Assembly (NCBI GenBank): GCA_024280775.1
Contig: JAJRPM010000015.1
Location: 17,721 to 81,720, forward strand
Direction: 5' to 3'
Source of the DNA: Candidatus Zixiibacteriota bacterium
GTDB taxonomy: Bacteria; Zixibacteria; MSB-5A5; GN15; JACZUZ01
DNA length: 64,000 nt
The notes under the pieces were generated by a model. It did no database searches. It saw only the letters and a program-made list of their open reading frames with translations, and was not told the origin of the DNA. Position numbers and translations under genes: made by a program. Shown here piece by piece: positions 42,150-50,836 of the stretch (positions are counted from its first letter, which is position 1; every line of letters starts with the position of its first letter).

Positions 42150-43551
42150 TGTTCTTACGACTCATTTCTGAGGATTTGGGGCTGGTGGTGGTCATTTTGG
42201 GATTTGCAGTATTGGCTTTGTTTTCCTGAGTCACATGAGAGTCCTCGATGATTTCCTTGAGCTCATGGATGACTTCTTCGTATGTTCCCCGCTCTTCGAT
42301 ACCCTGTTTGAAAAAAGTGTTAAGCTTGTCTATGGCGCTAATTGCGCGGTCAATTTTCGGAGACGAACCGGCAGTGTATGCTCCAACGTTTATCAGGTCT
42401 TCAGCCTCACTGTATACAGCATAGATTTCTCTCACCGCTCCAGCTAGTTCCCGCAACTCAGAGTCAGCCACTCGCGTCATGAGCCTACTTATCGATTGTA
42501 ATATATCGACGGCGGGATATTGATTGCGCGCGGCCAATCTCCGGGAAAGCGTAATGTGTCCGTCAAGGATTGAGCGAGACAGATCAGAAATCGGCTCGTT
42601 CATATCGTCGCCCTCAACCAGAACAGTGTAGAACCCGGTGATAGAACCTTTCTCGGTTGTTCCAGCTCTTTCCAGCAGGCGCGGCAGTAGTGTGTAGACT
42701 GACGGAGTGTAACCTTTGGTTGCCGGGGGTTCGCCGATAGCTAAACCGATTTCACGCTGGGCCATTGCGACACGTGTCAATGAATCCATCATCAGCAACA
42801 CGTTCTTCCCCTGATCACGAAAATGCTCGGCGATTGTGGTGGCAACCATGGCTCCCTTCAGGCGCAACAATGGAGCCTGGTCGGAAGTGACAGCAACTAC
42901 AACAGAGCGCCTAAGGCCACTCTCCCCTAGCGCATCGAGTATGAACTCCTGCACCTCACGCCCACGTTCGCCAATCAGGGCTATCACGTTTATATCAGCG
43001 GTTGAATTGCGGGCCATCATTCCCAGCGTCACTGATTTACCCACACCTGAACCGGCAAATATGCCGATGCGCTGTCCTTCACCACAAGTGCAAGTCATGT
43101 CGATGCTTTTGATGCCGGTATAAAGCGCTTTTTGAATCGGAGGTCTTGAAAGTGGCTGTGGGGCAATAGCGTTTACACCGCGCATATGAAGAGCCATCAA
43201 TGGGCCTTTGCCATCGATTGGCTTTCCGAGTCCATCGACAACTCGCCCAATTAGCTCATCGCCAACGGGTATGCGAAGTTGATCACCAGTAGAAATTACA
43301 ATTGCGCCCGATGTTATGCCTCTTAGATCTCCCAAGGGCATGAGCAAGAGACGGCTTTCCTTGAAACCGACAACCTCAGCTTCTATGCGATCTCCGCTAT
43401 CTGGACTTTCAATGTGGCAAAGGTCGCCAATGGAAACCACGGGGCCTTCGGACTCAACGGTGAGACCAATCACGCGACTTACTCGCCCTGTCTGAAGGAT
43501 TGTACGCGCCTGATCAATGCTGGCGCATACATTGTTGTAGTCAATTGCCAT
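42124..43551 (-). CDS. fliI: Flagellum-specific ATPase FliI
   Basis: FliI is the hexameric ATPase of flagellar protein export. It has 475 residues. Walker A is IGIFAGSGVGKSVTLGMMAR near 165, then VIALIGERGREVQEFILDAL, Walker B LLMMDSLTRVAMAQREIGLA, and GEPPATKGYTPSVYTLLPRL. The last 40 residues (after VIHELKEIIED) form a Ser/Thr/Asn/Lys-rich extension not usual in FliI. It lies between fliH and fliJ. Confidence 0.96.
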   Translation of the reverse strand: MAIDYNNVCASIDQARTILQTGRVSRVIGLTVESEGPVVSIGDLCHIESPDSGDRIEAEVVGFKESRLLLMPLGDLRGITSGAIVISTGDQLRIPVGDELIGRVVDGLGKPIDGKGPLMALHMRGVNAIAPQPLSRPPIQKALYTGIKSIDMTCTCGEGQRIGIFAGSGVGKSVTLGMMARNSTADINVIALIGERGREVQEFILDALGESGLRRSVVVAVTSDQAPLLRLKGAMVATTIAEHFRDQGKNVLLMMDSLTRVAMAQREIGLAIGEPPATKGYTPSVYTLLPRLLERAGTTEKGSITGFYTVLVEGDDMNEPISDLSRSILDGHITLSRRLAARNQYPAVDILQSISRLMTRVADSELRELAGAVREIYAVYSEAEDLINVGAYTAGSSPKIDRAISAIDKLNTFFKQGIEERGTYEEVIHELKEIIEDSHVTQENKANTANPKMTTTSPKSSEMSRKNNEEVLVSS

Positions 43552-43590
43552 TTGTTAGAGACTCTCTAGTCTGATTATTGCGCTTGCTAT

Positions 43591-44298
43591 CTAGGTTTCT
43601 TCAACTGCCAGGGTTTCCGCTATGACATCCAGTTGCGATTCAAGTCTGGCGTCAATATCACCTGAGGGTGTGTGAATGAAACATCCGCCATAGTTTATGC
43701 GCGCGTCCGGCTCAATTGATAGTTTCCTTATTTCAGTGGAAAGCGCTCTGAATTCTTCAATACGGCTCTTGAGTTCTTCATGATGTTCAGGATTCACTTT
43801 GACGTGAATTTCACGACGATCTGCGAGTTGCTCTATTGAACCTTTGATTATCGCCACTGTGACTTCAGTATCTATCTTAGCCGAATCACAAGTGACCTTG
43901 CGGGCGATTTTCAAAATCACATTGAGCGCATTCGATTCTGCGTCACGTAGAATCGACTCTCGTTGGTCAATTGCCGCGGTAACAGCGCCACTAAAAGAGT
44001 CAAACACTTTCTTTGCTTCGGCTTGCCCCTCTTGAAGCCCGGCCGCTTTGCCGGATTCAAAGCCGCTTTGGCGAGCCTGTTTTTCTCGTTCCAAGCAGAC
44101 ATTCACGATCTTTTCAATTTCTCGAAGTGGAACAAATCGGACTCCATCCAACGCCGTTTCGCAATGTGCATCAGGGAAATATTCCTCGAGCAACTTTCCT
44201 CCCCGAAGAGCCTTATCAATATCCTCGCGTCCTTCACCGATACGGCGGGAGCAATTCATAAGTGTCGTGCGAATCACTTTCACAGTTGCCTTAGACAA
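43591..44298 (-). CDS. fliH: Flagellar assembly protein FliH
   Basis: FliH binds and regulates FliI and docks it to the switch. The 235-residue protein has a central Gly/Ala/Glu-rich helix (ARQSGFESGKAAGLQEGQAE) with GxxxG spacing, then the C-terminal FliH domain (NALNVILKIARKVTCDSAKI, RREIHVKVNPEHHEELKSRI, INYGGCFIHTPSGDIDARLE). Its start overlaps fliG by 8 bp. Confidence 0.9.
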   Translation of the reverse strand: MSKATVKVIRTTLMNCSRRIGEGREDIDKALRGGKLLEEYFPDAHCETALDGVRFVPLREIEKIVNVCLEREKQARQSGFESGKAAGLQEGQAEAKKVFDSFSGAVTAAIDQRESILRDAESNALNVILKIARKVTCDSAKIDTEVTVAIIKGSIEQLADRREIHVKVNPEHHEELKSRIEEFRALSTEIRKLSIEPDARINYGGCFIHTPSGDIDARLESQLDVIAETLAVEET

Positions 44299-45316
44299 TT
44301 ACATCATCCTTGCCGCCGCCGCGGCCGCTAATTACGATTTGTCCTTCTTCTTCTAGTCTTCTCACCGACTCAACAACACGTTGCTGTGCGGCCTCGACAT
44401 CTGATAGTCTCATCGGCCCCATGAACTCCATTTCCTCACGAATCATTACCGCCACACGCTCGGACACATTCGAGAATATCTTGGTCTTGACTTCGTCAGT
44501 TGCGGCTTTCAGGGCGATTGACAGATCCTTAGTTTCGACTTCCTTCAGCACACGCTGGATAGAACGATCATCAAGGAGAATCAAGTCGTCGAAGACAAAC
44601 ATCATATTCTTGATTTCGCCGGCAAGGTCAGCGTCCTCAACTTCGATTGACTGAATGATATGCTTTTCTGCACTGGTATCCATTAGGTTAAGAATCTCTG
44701 CTATTGACTTGGCGCCACCTGATACATCAAGCGAGCCTCCCAATCCTGAGGAGAAGTGATTCTGCAAAGTTAGTTCAATCTCACGGAGCACATCCGGTGA
44801 GATTTTCTCCATGGTCGCAATTCGGTATGACACTTCCGACTGCACTTCCGGGTTCAGCTCTGTCAGCACCGAAGACGCCTGCTCTGGTCTCAGTTGGGTC
44901 AGAATCAGGGCTATAGTTTGCGGGTGCTCCATTTGGATATATCCCGCGAGTTGTTTGGGATCAATAGTCTGCAACAGATTAAATCCTGTTGTGCGCAGTG
45001 AACCTTCGACACGAGCCATAATTTCTCTGGCGCGTGTACCGCCCACAACTTTTTGCAGGACATCCATGGCAAAGTCTACACCACCTTGTGACACGTATTT
45101 CCGGGCCATGAAGATGTTGTAGCAATCCTCAATTACAAGACTCTCAACATCCGGCGGGACATCGCGCAGATTCGCAATTTCTATTGTCAGAGCCTCAAGT
45201 TCCTGCTCCTTCATGCCTTTGAGCACCTCTGCAGAAACTTCAGGGCCGAAGGCTACTAGCGCAATCGCCGCCTTTTGGGTTGAGTTCAGATCTTCAAATT
45301 TTATACTGTCTTCCAT
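44291..45316 (-). CDS. fliG: Flagellar motor switch protein FliG
   Basis: FliG forms the switch ring that meets the stator. It has 341 residues. N-terminal domain: LNSTQKAAIALVAFGPEVSA. Middle: YIQMEHPQTIALILTQLRPE, the EHPQ motif. C-terminal torque helix region: DDLILLDDRSIQRVLKEVET, FSNVSERVAVMIREEMEFMG, with the charged residues that face MotA. It lies 15 bp after fliF. Confidence 0.97.
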   Translation of the reverse strand: MEDSIKFEDLNSTQKAAIALVAFGPEVSAEVLKGMKEQELEALTIEIANLRDVPPDVESLVIEDCYNIFMARKYVSQGGVDFAMDVLQKVVGGTRAREIMARVEGSLRTTGFNLLQTIDPKQLAGYIQMEHPQTIALILTQLRPEQASSVLTELNPEVQSEVSYRIATMEKISPDVLREIELTLQNHFSSGLGGSLDVSGGAKSIAEILNLMDTSAEKHIIQSIEVEDADLAGEIKNMMFVFDDLILLDDRSIQRVLKEVETKDLSIALKAATDEVKTKIFSNVSERVAVMIREEMEFMGPMRLSDVEAAQQRVVESVRRLEEEGQIVISGRGGGKDDVIV

Positions 45317-45331
45317 AGTTCTGACTCACAC

Positions 45332-46888
45332 TTATTCGGAACTGCCTACCATCATCGTCTTTATGACCTTTGCCAATTCTTCGGGTTTCTCCTTGGCGGT
45401 CTCTTGCATCTGATCTATCAGCTTCGGAGTTCGTCGCTCCATTTCGTATGAGACAGGTTCATCGACAATTGGTCCGACACGTTCCGGCTCGACTTTCGGA
45501 GGCGGAGGCGGAGCTATCTTACTCAGCGCCTTGAACAGTTTTGTGGCTTTCTTGCGGAAGTACATCACAAATACGGCAATCAATATCCAGCCGCCGAATC
45601 TTTTGACCAAATTGACATACATGTAGAGGTCGTTGCTCTTATCAAGCTCATCTTGAATGCGGTTAAAGGCGCTGTTGTCGAACGGAATATTATAGACTTC
45701 TATTTGGTCATTGCGGTCAGAATCAAACCCGATGGTTGACTTTACGATATTGGATAACCTATCTATTTCTTCCTGAGGTCTAGGCGTATAGCTCTCGGTG
45801 ATAACTCCGTCGCCGTCCTCTATTTGTTCGGTAGTTCCATCCAACATCACCGCCACCGAGAGTCTCTTTATTACTCCCACGTGATTTACGATGTGTTCTA
45901 TTGTTTTTGGAATCTCGTAGTTAGTTATAGTAGTTTCGACCTTGGAATCGTCTGAACTTTCATCGCTTTTGTCCCCTGATTGGTCTTTGGAGTTAGCAGA
46001 CTGTTCACTACGCTCTTCGCTACGAACTACTGCGCCATTTGCGTCATAAATTTCGTTGGTGCGTTCCGCCTGAGTGAAATCCAATTCCGCAGACACCCGC
46101 ACCACTGCTTTCCCCAAGCCAATAACATCGTTTAGCATACTTTGGGCTTTGTTCTCAAGGTAGCTTTCAACGTCTTTGCGAACTTGCAATTGCGTTGAAG
46201 AAAGTCCGGCCATCGTGTCATTCCCAGAAGGATTAGAAAGCAGATTTCCGTTGTAATCAATTATTGAGATGTTTTCTGTGCGAAGCCCCTCCACTGACGA
46301 GGCGACTAGGTGGTTGATTCCGGATAATTGTCTTCGGGTCAGCCCCCCGGATGAGAGCTTTAGTAGAATCGACGCTGTTGTTTCTTTTTTGTCGCGCCCG
46401 AAGAGGCGCTCTTTGGGCATTACAATATGCACTCGCGCGGACTTGACAGCGCTTATCTCCATGATAGTCTTGGTCAACTCACCTTCAAGCGCCCTGCGAA
46501 AGTTCACTTTCTGCAGGAAGTCGGTCATGCCAAAATTGGTTTTGTCGAAAATCGAGTAGCCAACGCTTCCGCCTGTCGGCACACCCTGTGACGCCATTTC
46601 CATCCGCAACATGTGCACTTTATCGTCCGGAACAAGAATCGATCGTCCGCCATCAGAGACCTGGTAAGGAATCTTATTGGCGTCAAGATATGAAAGCGCT
46701 TCGCCGGCTGAGGCGTCGTCTAGATTTCTGTAGAGAGTTGAGTAGTTTACTGATGTCACAAAGACAAATAGCGCGGCGACTCCGGCAATGACACCGGCTC
46801 CAACACCCAAGAGCATCAGCGCTTGACTGGCTGACATTTGTTTTATGAAAACTAGTAATGATGAAGAAATGCGTTTGAGTTCGTCCAT
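45332..46888 (-). CDS. fliF: Flagellar MS-ring protein FliF
   Basis: FliF forms the membrane ring that templates the motor. It has 518 residues, with a transmembrane helix near 25-47 and a second near 440-460 (FGGWILIAVFVMYF). The ring-building parts include YRNLDDASAGEALSYLDANK, DFLQKVNFRRALEGELTKTI, ARVHIVMPKERLFGRDKKET and AELDFTQAERTNEIYDANG. A C-terminal tail binds FliG. A Ser/Asp-rich stretch (SANSKDQSGDKSDESSDDSK) interrupts RBM3, as often seen. A 149-bp gap separates it from fliE. Confidence 0.96.
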   Translation of the reverse strand: MDELKRISSSLLVFIKQMSASQALMLLGVGAGVIAGVAALFVFVTSVNYSTLYRNLDDASAGEALSYLDANKIPYQVSDGGRSILVPDDKVHMLRMEMASQGVPTGGSVGYSIFDKTNFGMTDFLQKVNFRRALEGELTKTIMEISAVKSARVHIVMPKERLFGRDKKETTASILLKLSSGGLTRRQLSGINHLVASSVEGLRTENISIIDYNGNLLSNPSGNDTMAGLSSTQLQVRKDVESYLENKAQSMLNDVIGLGKAVVRVSAELDFTQAERTNEIYDANGAVVRSEERSEQSANSKDQSGDKSDESSDDSKVETTITNYEIPKTIEHIVNHVGVIKRLSVAVMLDGTTEQIEDGDGVITESYTPRPQEEIDRLSNIVKSTIGFDSDRNDQIEVYNIPFDNSAFNRIQDELDKSNDLYMYVNLVKRFGGWILIAVFVMYFRKKATKLFKALSKIAPPPPPKVEPERVGPIVDEPVSYEMERRTPKLIDQMQETAKEKPEELAKVIKTMMVGSSE

Positions 46889-47037
46889 GCTACTTCCTGT
46901 AATCAGACGTTAATTGCTATCGTGGCTCTGTTTCTATTTCTCCGTCGCGACGCATGTGCTTTCAATTCATCCGATGATTTGAAACCCTGCGTTCCTGTGC
47001 GCGAAGACCTTTATGAAGACATCTACAATGATGATTT

Positions 47038-47370
47038 CTATAGTGGCATTCTTATTAGATTCTTATAGGCATCTAGTAGTTTGTTGCGTATTTCCAATAA
47101 CAGATCGAAGGCGATACCTGACTCTTCACCGGCTATCATGACCTCATGTAGATCAATATCTTCTCCATTGAGAAAAGCATTCCCGGCGTCCTCGGCGACA
47201 TTGCCTAGCTCGTCGACAGACTCTACAAACTTATTGAGAAACGACGTGAAATCCTCTTTTTGAGTTCCTGGGATTTCCGCAGTCAGTTGCTCAAGAGGAG
47301 GACGTTGAATCGACTGTGTCGACTCAAGCCCCGGCAGAAGTTTCATGCCTGTTATTGGAATTCCACTCAT
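47038..47370 (-). CDS. fliE: Flagellar hook-basal body complex protein FliE
   Basis: FliE connects the MS ring and rod. It has 110 residues. The C-terminal half carries the family signature FTSFLNKFVESVDELGNVAE, DLHEVMIAGEESGIAFDLLL and EIRNKLLDAYKNLIRMPL. It overlaps the upstream unknown gene by four bases (ATGA), implying coupled translation. Confidence 0.93.
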   Translation of the reverse strand: MSGIPITGMKLLPGLESTQSIQRPPLEQLTAEIPGTQKEDFTSFLNKFVESVDELGNVAEDAGNAFLNGEDIDLHEVMIAGEESGIAFDLLLEIRNKLLDAYKNLIRMPL

Positions 47371-47753
47371 ACTCTAAAGTCCACACTACCACCCAAACGC
47401 GGGGTATTGTTTTGTTGGCCCTTGGCGCTATAACTGACATCAGAGCGCTCATTCTGTGTATACTTGGCAAAAAGCAAGTCGATTGCTTCGCGCTCCTCGG
47501 CGCTTAGTAGCTGAGTGAAGTCACTTTGAGCTTTGACCGCTAACGAAGAGCTGGTCTCCGAGCCACGTTTCGCAATAGTTACCGAATTGCTTTGCTCAGA
47601 TTTTGCAGATCTTTTAACATCTGCATTATCTTGTGTGGCGCTTTTTTGAGCTTCCAGAGCGAATTGCTCCTGAGCGCGTTGCGCCGCATCGGGTGTTTTG
47701 CGAGTTACGTCGGTTTTGCCGTATGCTGAAATACCTAGGGGGTTGATGTTCAT
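47367..47753 (-). CDS. Unknown flagellar-operon protein between flgC and fliE
   Basis: No family recognised. The 128 residues are polar and Gln/Ser/Lys-rich. A short helix LLSAEEREAIDLLFAKYTQN lies near residue 83 and the tail YSAKGQQNNTPRLGGSVDFR V-end resembles the end of FlgN here. No signal peptide or membrane segment is visible. It couples to fliE by an ATGA overlap and follows flgC by 67 bp inside the flgB-fliJ group, so a role in rod or early export is likely. Confidence 0.8.
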   Translation of the reverse strand: MNINPLGISAYGKTDVTRKTPDAAQRAQEQFALEAQKSATQDNADVKRSAKSEQSNSVTIAKRGSETSSSLAVKAQSDFTQLLSAEEREAIDLLFAKYTQNERSDVSYSAKGQQNNTPRLGGSVDFRV

Positions 47754-47820
47754 GTCTCTTATCCTATTCTTGCCTTGAGCCTATTTTCTTGCAATTATCT
47801 AATAGAGTTTCCATAGAACG

Positions 47821-48315
47821 CTATATATCCAGCGCCTCGTTTAGCATTTGTTTCGAAGATGATATTGTTGCGATGTTCGCTTCATAAGCGCGATTCGCCG
47901 CAATCATATCCACCATTTCGTTTATCATTTCAATATCCGGCATCTGAACATACCCGTCCTCATTCGCATCGGGATGACTGGGGTCAAAAACCAATTTGAA
48001 ACTTGATTCCGGATCACTAATTTCCTTGCCGCTGACCTTGTTGGTGTCCTTGGCGTCATTCAGTGAAATAATCTGCCCTTTGAGGTGGCGAGAGTTTGTC
48101 CGAGAGAGTTTGTTATGCGCGGTACTCATCGCCTCGCTGAATTGAGGACGAGAATTGGCTTCACTGACTACAACTCTCTGGCGACGATACGGCCCGCCCT
48201 CGGCGGTTCGGGAGGTGTCAATATTCGCGATGTTTTCAGATACGACGTCCATCTTCTGACGTTGCACTGTCATCCCGGTAGATGCGATATCTATGGCTTT
48301 GAATATTCCAGACAT
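47821..48315 (-). CDS. flgC: Flagellar proximal rod protein FlgC
   Basis: FlgC is a proximal rod protein. Its 164 residues begin MSGIFKAIDIASTGMTVQRQ, then KMDVVSENIANIDTSRTAEG GPYRRQRV-type rod signature, and end GYVQMPDIEMINEMVDMIAA NRAYEANIATISSSKQML. It is slightly longer than the usual 135-150 through a middle segment (LSRTNSRHLKGQIISLNDAK). It lies between flgB and the unknown protein. Confidence 0.95.
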   Translation of the reverse strand: MSGIFKAIDIASTGMTVQRQKMDVVSENIANIDTSRTAEGGPYRRQRVVVSEANSRPQFSEAMSTAHNKLSRTNSRHLKGQIISLNDAKDTNKVSGKEISDPESSFKLVFDPSHPDANEDGYVQMPDIEMINEMVDMIAANRAYEANIATISSSKQMLNEALDI

Positions 48316-48366
48316 TTTCTATGCTTCCTTTTTCTCAACTTAACAATGGAATTGATAGTAGTGACA

Positions 48367-48786
48367 CTACTTGGTTCCAGTAATCGCCTGTCGCAAGCCG
48401 TTGAATTTGTTTTTCAGCATTCTCGCCGCGACAGTGTAGCTGATTTGGTTTGTTGAAAGTTTGGTCATCTCTTTGTCGATATTCACTCTGTTAACGCCAT
48501 TGCTCGGGGATTTCTTATCTACAACTATTTTGGCGCCGCCGTTTTTGCCTACACCTATCGGAATGTGTCTCGCATTGGTAGTGACACCTTTAAGACCTAT
48601 GCCTTCGCCCTTTAAGCGCTGGAATTCTTTCTGAAAATCTATGTCTTTGGCTTCATAACCCGGAGTGAGAACATTAGCGACATTTCCGGCTGTTAGCTTG
48701 TGTCGTAGTGATGTCAGATTCAGATAATTTCTGAATTTCGGCACCCCGACTTTGTTGAGAATAGCGTCTTGAATAATGTTACTCAT
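48367..48786 (-). CDS. flgB: Flagellar proximal rod protein FlgB
   Basis: FlgB is the first proximal rod protein. Its 139 residues contain YLNLTSLRHKLTAGNVANVL, TPGYEAKDIDFQKEFQRLKG and the C-terminal NIDKEMTKLSTNQISYTVAA RMLKNKF-type helix. It heads the flgB-flgC-unknown-fliE-F-G-H-I-J group. A sigma-54 promoter lies about 100 bases upstream. Confidence 0.95.
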   Translation of the reverse strand: MSNIIQDAILNKVGVPKFRNYLNLTSLRHKLTAGNVANVLTPGYEAKDIDFQKEFQRLKGEGIGLKGVTTNARHIPIGVGKNGGAKIVVDKKSPSNGVNRVNIDKEMTKLSTNQISYTVAARMLKNKFNGLRQAITGTK

Positions 48787-48887
48787 AATGAACTACCCGG
48801 CTTTGATTCTATTCTTATATACTTTCGCCAATCTATTGGCTTTCGATATACAGGGCGCCGATACGGCGGTCTCCCGCAATCCGGTAT

Positions 48888-48903
48888 TGCAACTTGGGCG
48901 CCA
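48888..48903 (-). promoter_or_regulatory. Sigma-54 promoter of flgB-to-fliJ
   Basis: The minus strand reads TGGCGCC, four bases, TTGCA, close to consensus TGGCACG-N4-TTGCA with GG and GC ten bases apart. The expected start near 48876 leaves a leader of about 90 bases before flgB. Confidence 0.65.
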
Positions 48904-48913
48904 ACGGCGCTCA

Positions 48914-48933
48914 ATTGCGTAATTCGTTGTGTA
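48914..48933 (-). promoter_or_regulatory. Upstream block shared with the flgF promoter
   Basis: The minus strand reads TACACAACG directly followed by AATTACGCAAT, about ten bases upstream of the -24 box. The same two strings, with a 10-base gap between them, precede the flgF sigma-54 promoter. Confidence 0.5.
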
Positions 48934-49039
48934 TGAATGTGTTAGCTGTCGCTTCTGAGGAACGACCAAGAGGAAGTATGAAGATTATTCCCACCTGAGT
49001 GGACAGATTTTCCGTACTGATATGCGGATGCGTGCAGTA

Positions 49040-49834
49040 TTACGGTTTGCGGTTTTTGACAAACAAGGCTGAGCTAGGCTCTTTACGCGAGAGGGAATTG
49101 GTAAGGACGACGACATCGACTCTGCGATTCTTAGCCCGATTCTCAGGTGTGTTATTGGGACGTATTGGTCGGTATTGCCCATAGCCCAACGCCGAGATTC
49201 GCCGACCGGAAAGACCGTGGGCGTTTATGAAGTAACGAACAACTTCGGTCGCTCGGGCTGAGGAGAGTTCCCAGTTGGATGGATACTTGCCGGTAGCAAT
49301 CGGCGAGTTATCTGTGTGGCCCTCGACTCTGACGTGATTCGGAATTGAATCCAGTTCTGAGGCGACAAGATCAAGAATTCGCAGGGCGCTGTTTGAAAGT
49401 TTTGCGCCGCCGGGTTTGAAAAGAGCAGATTCCATGATGTGAATCACCAGGCCGCGCTCAGTTATTTCCGCTTCAAATTTCTTATTGTCTAGTCCCTGAT
49501 CAAAGGCTTTTTGCTCTATTGAGCGAAGCATGACACGATTGCGATTGATTTTCAACGGGCCGCTACCGTCTTCAGTGTCGTAATCAGGTTCGAGCAAATC
49601 CCGACTTTCACCGGAGAGAACACCTGATAGCGCTCGTGATACTTTCCCGAAGCGCTTGGCGTCCAAATGAGACATCGAAAACATGATTATGAAAAACGCC
49701 AGGAGCAAGGTTATCAAGTCTGCATAGGTTAAGAGCCACCTGTCGCGCGTGGATGAGGATTCAATCCGCATTTGATTGCGAACTGACCTCGGGAACCTTC
49801 GCTCATCGAGATTGAAATGCTTCTCGGTAGACAT
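49040..49834 (-). CDS. motB: Flagellar stator protein MotB
   Basis: MotB anchors the stator to peptidoglycan and carries the ion-binding aspartate. Its 264 residues have a single membrane helix (about 35-58) in WLLTYADLITLLLAFFIIMF, where the Asp of YADL is the ion-binding residue. An OmpA-like peptidoglycan-binding domain lies at about 140-250 (HVRVEGHTDNSPIATGKYPS, NWELSSARATEVVRYFI, SALGYGQYRPIRPNNTPENR). The ion (proton or sodium) cannot be told. It starts 6 bp after motA. Confidence 0.95.
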   Translation of the reverse strand: MSTEKHFNLDERRFPRSVRNQMRIESSSTRDRWLLTYADLITLLLAFFIIMFSMSHLDAKRFGKVSRALSGVLSGESRDLLEPDYDTEDGSGPLKINRNRVMLRSIEQKAFDQGLDNKKFEAEITERGLVIHIMESALFKPGGAKLSNSALRILDLVASELDSIPNHVRVEGHTDNSPIATGKYPSNWELSSARATEVVRYFINAHGLSGRRISALGYGQYRPIRPNNTPENRAKNRRVDVVVLTNSLSRKEPSSALFVKNRKP

Positions 49835-49840
49835 TAGAAC

Positions 49841-50605
49841 CTAGTAATCCAAGTCACGCATGGAAGGTGAGAGGAATGACTGCAAACGGCGACGAATCAA
49901 TCGTGGTGTTTCACCAGCTTGAATCGCTAAGACACCCTCTGCGATAAGCTCTAATGAGGCTATCTCGTCCTCGTGACGTGTACGCAGCTTATCAGCTATT
50001 GGAATATAGACAATATTGGCCATACCCACTCCCCATAGCGTGGCTATAAACGCCGAGGCTATGGAACTGGCCATTTTGTCTGGATTGTCAACGCTACCGA
50101 GAGTGTGAACCAGGGCTAGTACAGTGCCGAGGATTCCCAGAGTCGGCGAGAATCCACCCATGCGGTTAAAGAGGTCGATTCCTCGCTGATGACGTTGAGT
50201 CAGATAAGCGATTTCGGTATAGAGGACTTCGCGCAGAGTATTGGCGTCCACGCCATCTATTACAAGTAGTGTCGCCTTAGCAAAAAACCTATTTGATAAA
50301 GACTTTACCTCGCGCTCCAGTGAGAGAATCCCCTCTCGCCTTGAGCGCTCGGCAATATAGATAACCTGCTCAATTAGGTTGGCGTTGTCCTCACCTTTGC
50401 CAAAAAACGAGATACGTAGATAGGCTGGTATTTGGAGAACCACGCTACCATTTGCCCCTACTATTGAGACACCTATGGTTCCTCCGACGACGAGTATCAT
50501 CGGGGCAAGGAGAAAGACTGACTCCGCCTCACCGCCCTCCATCCAGAAAGATGATACGACAGCGACTACTGCAGTTAGTATTCCTATTACTGAGGCAATA
50601 TCCAT
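49841..50605 (-). CDS. motA: Flagellar stator protein MotA
   Basis: MotA forms the five-fold ring of the stator and pushes FliG. From the ATG at 50605 it has 254 residues, beginning MDIASVIGILTAVVAVVSSF as expected. Four membrane segments are visible. The conserved region GIDLFNRMGGFSPTLGILGT with the essential proline, and VALIATLWGVGMANI-type ASAFIATLWGVGMANIVYIP, are present. A frame extending to 50686 is rejected because it enters the sigma-28 promoter at 50673-50699. Confidence 0.95.
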   Translation of the reverse strand: MDIASVIGILTAVVAVVSSFWMEGGEAESVFLLAPMILVVGGTIGVSIVGANGSVVLQIPAYLRISFFGKGEDNANLIEQVIYIAERSRREGILSLEREVKSLSNRFFAKATLLVIDGVDANTLREVLYTEIAYLTQRHQRGIDLFNRMGGFSPTLGILGTVLALVHTLGSVDNPDKMASSIASAFIATLWGVGMANIVYIPIADKLRTRHEDEIASLELIAEGVLAIQAGETPRLIRRRLQSFLSPSMRDLDY

Positions 50606-50672
50606 ATGCTTACTTGAATCCGCCTTTCGCAGATTTGCGGACGTCCAGAATTGAAACGCCCGCTGTATTCTT

Positions 50673-50699
50673 GCATCGGCGCTCAAAATTTGAACTTTA
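50673..50699 (-). promoter_or_regulatory. Sigma-28 promoter of motA-motB
   Basis: The minus strand reads TAAAGTTC, 11 bases, GCCGATGC, matching TAAAGTTT-N11-GCCGATAA at 13 of 16 box positions. It lies about 70 bases before the motA ATG. This is the clearest sigma-28 site in the window. Confidence 0.75.
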
Positions 50700-50836
50700 G
50701 CGATTATGGGAGATAATAATTCTGCGCCAGGCTCCGGAAGAGGGCGCGAAGCCTAGCAACTACGCCAAGACTATGACTATAGGGTGCAAAAACAAAGAGG
50801 TAGATGCCGCAAAGCAACAATGATTAACAGACTCAG

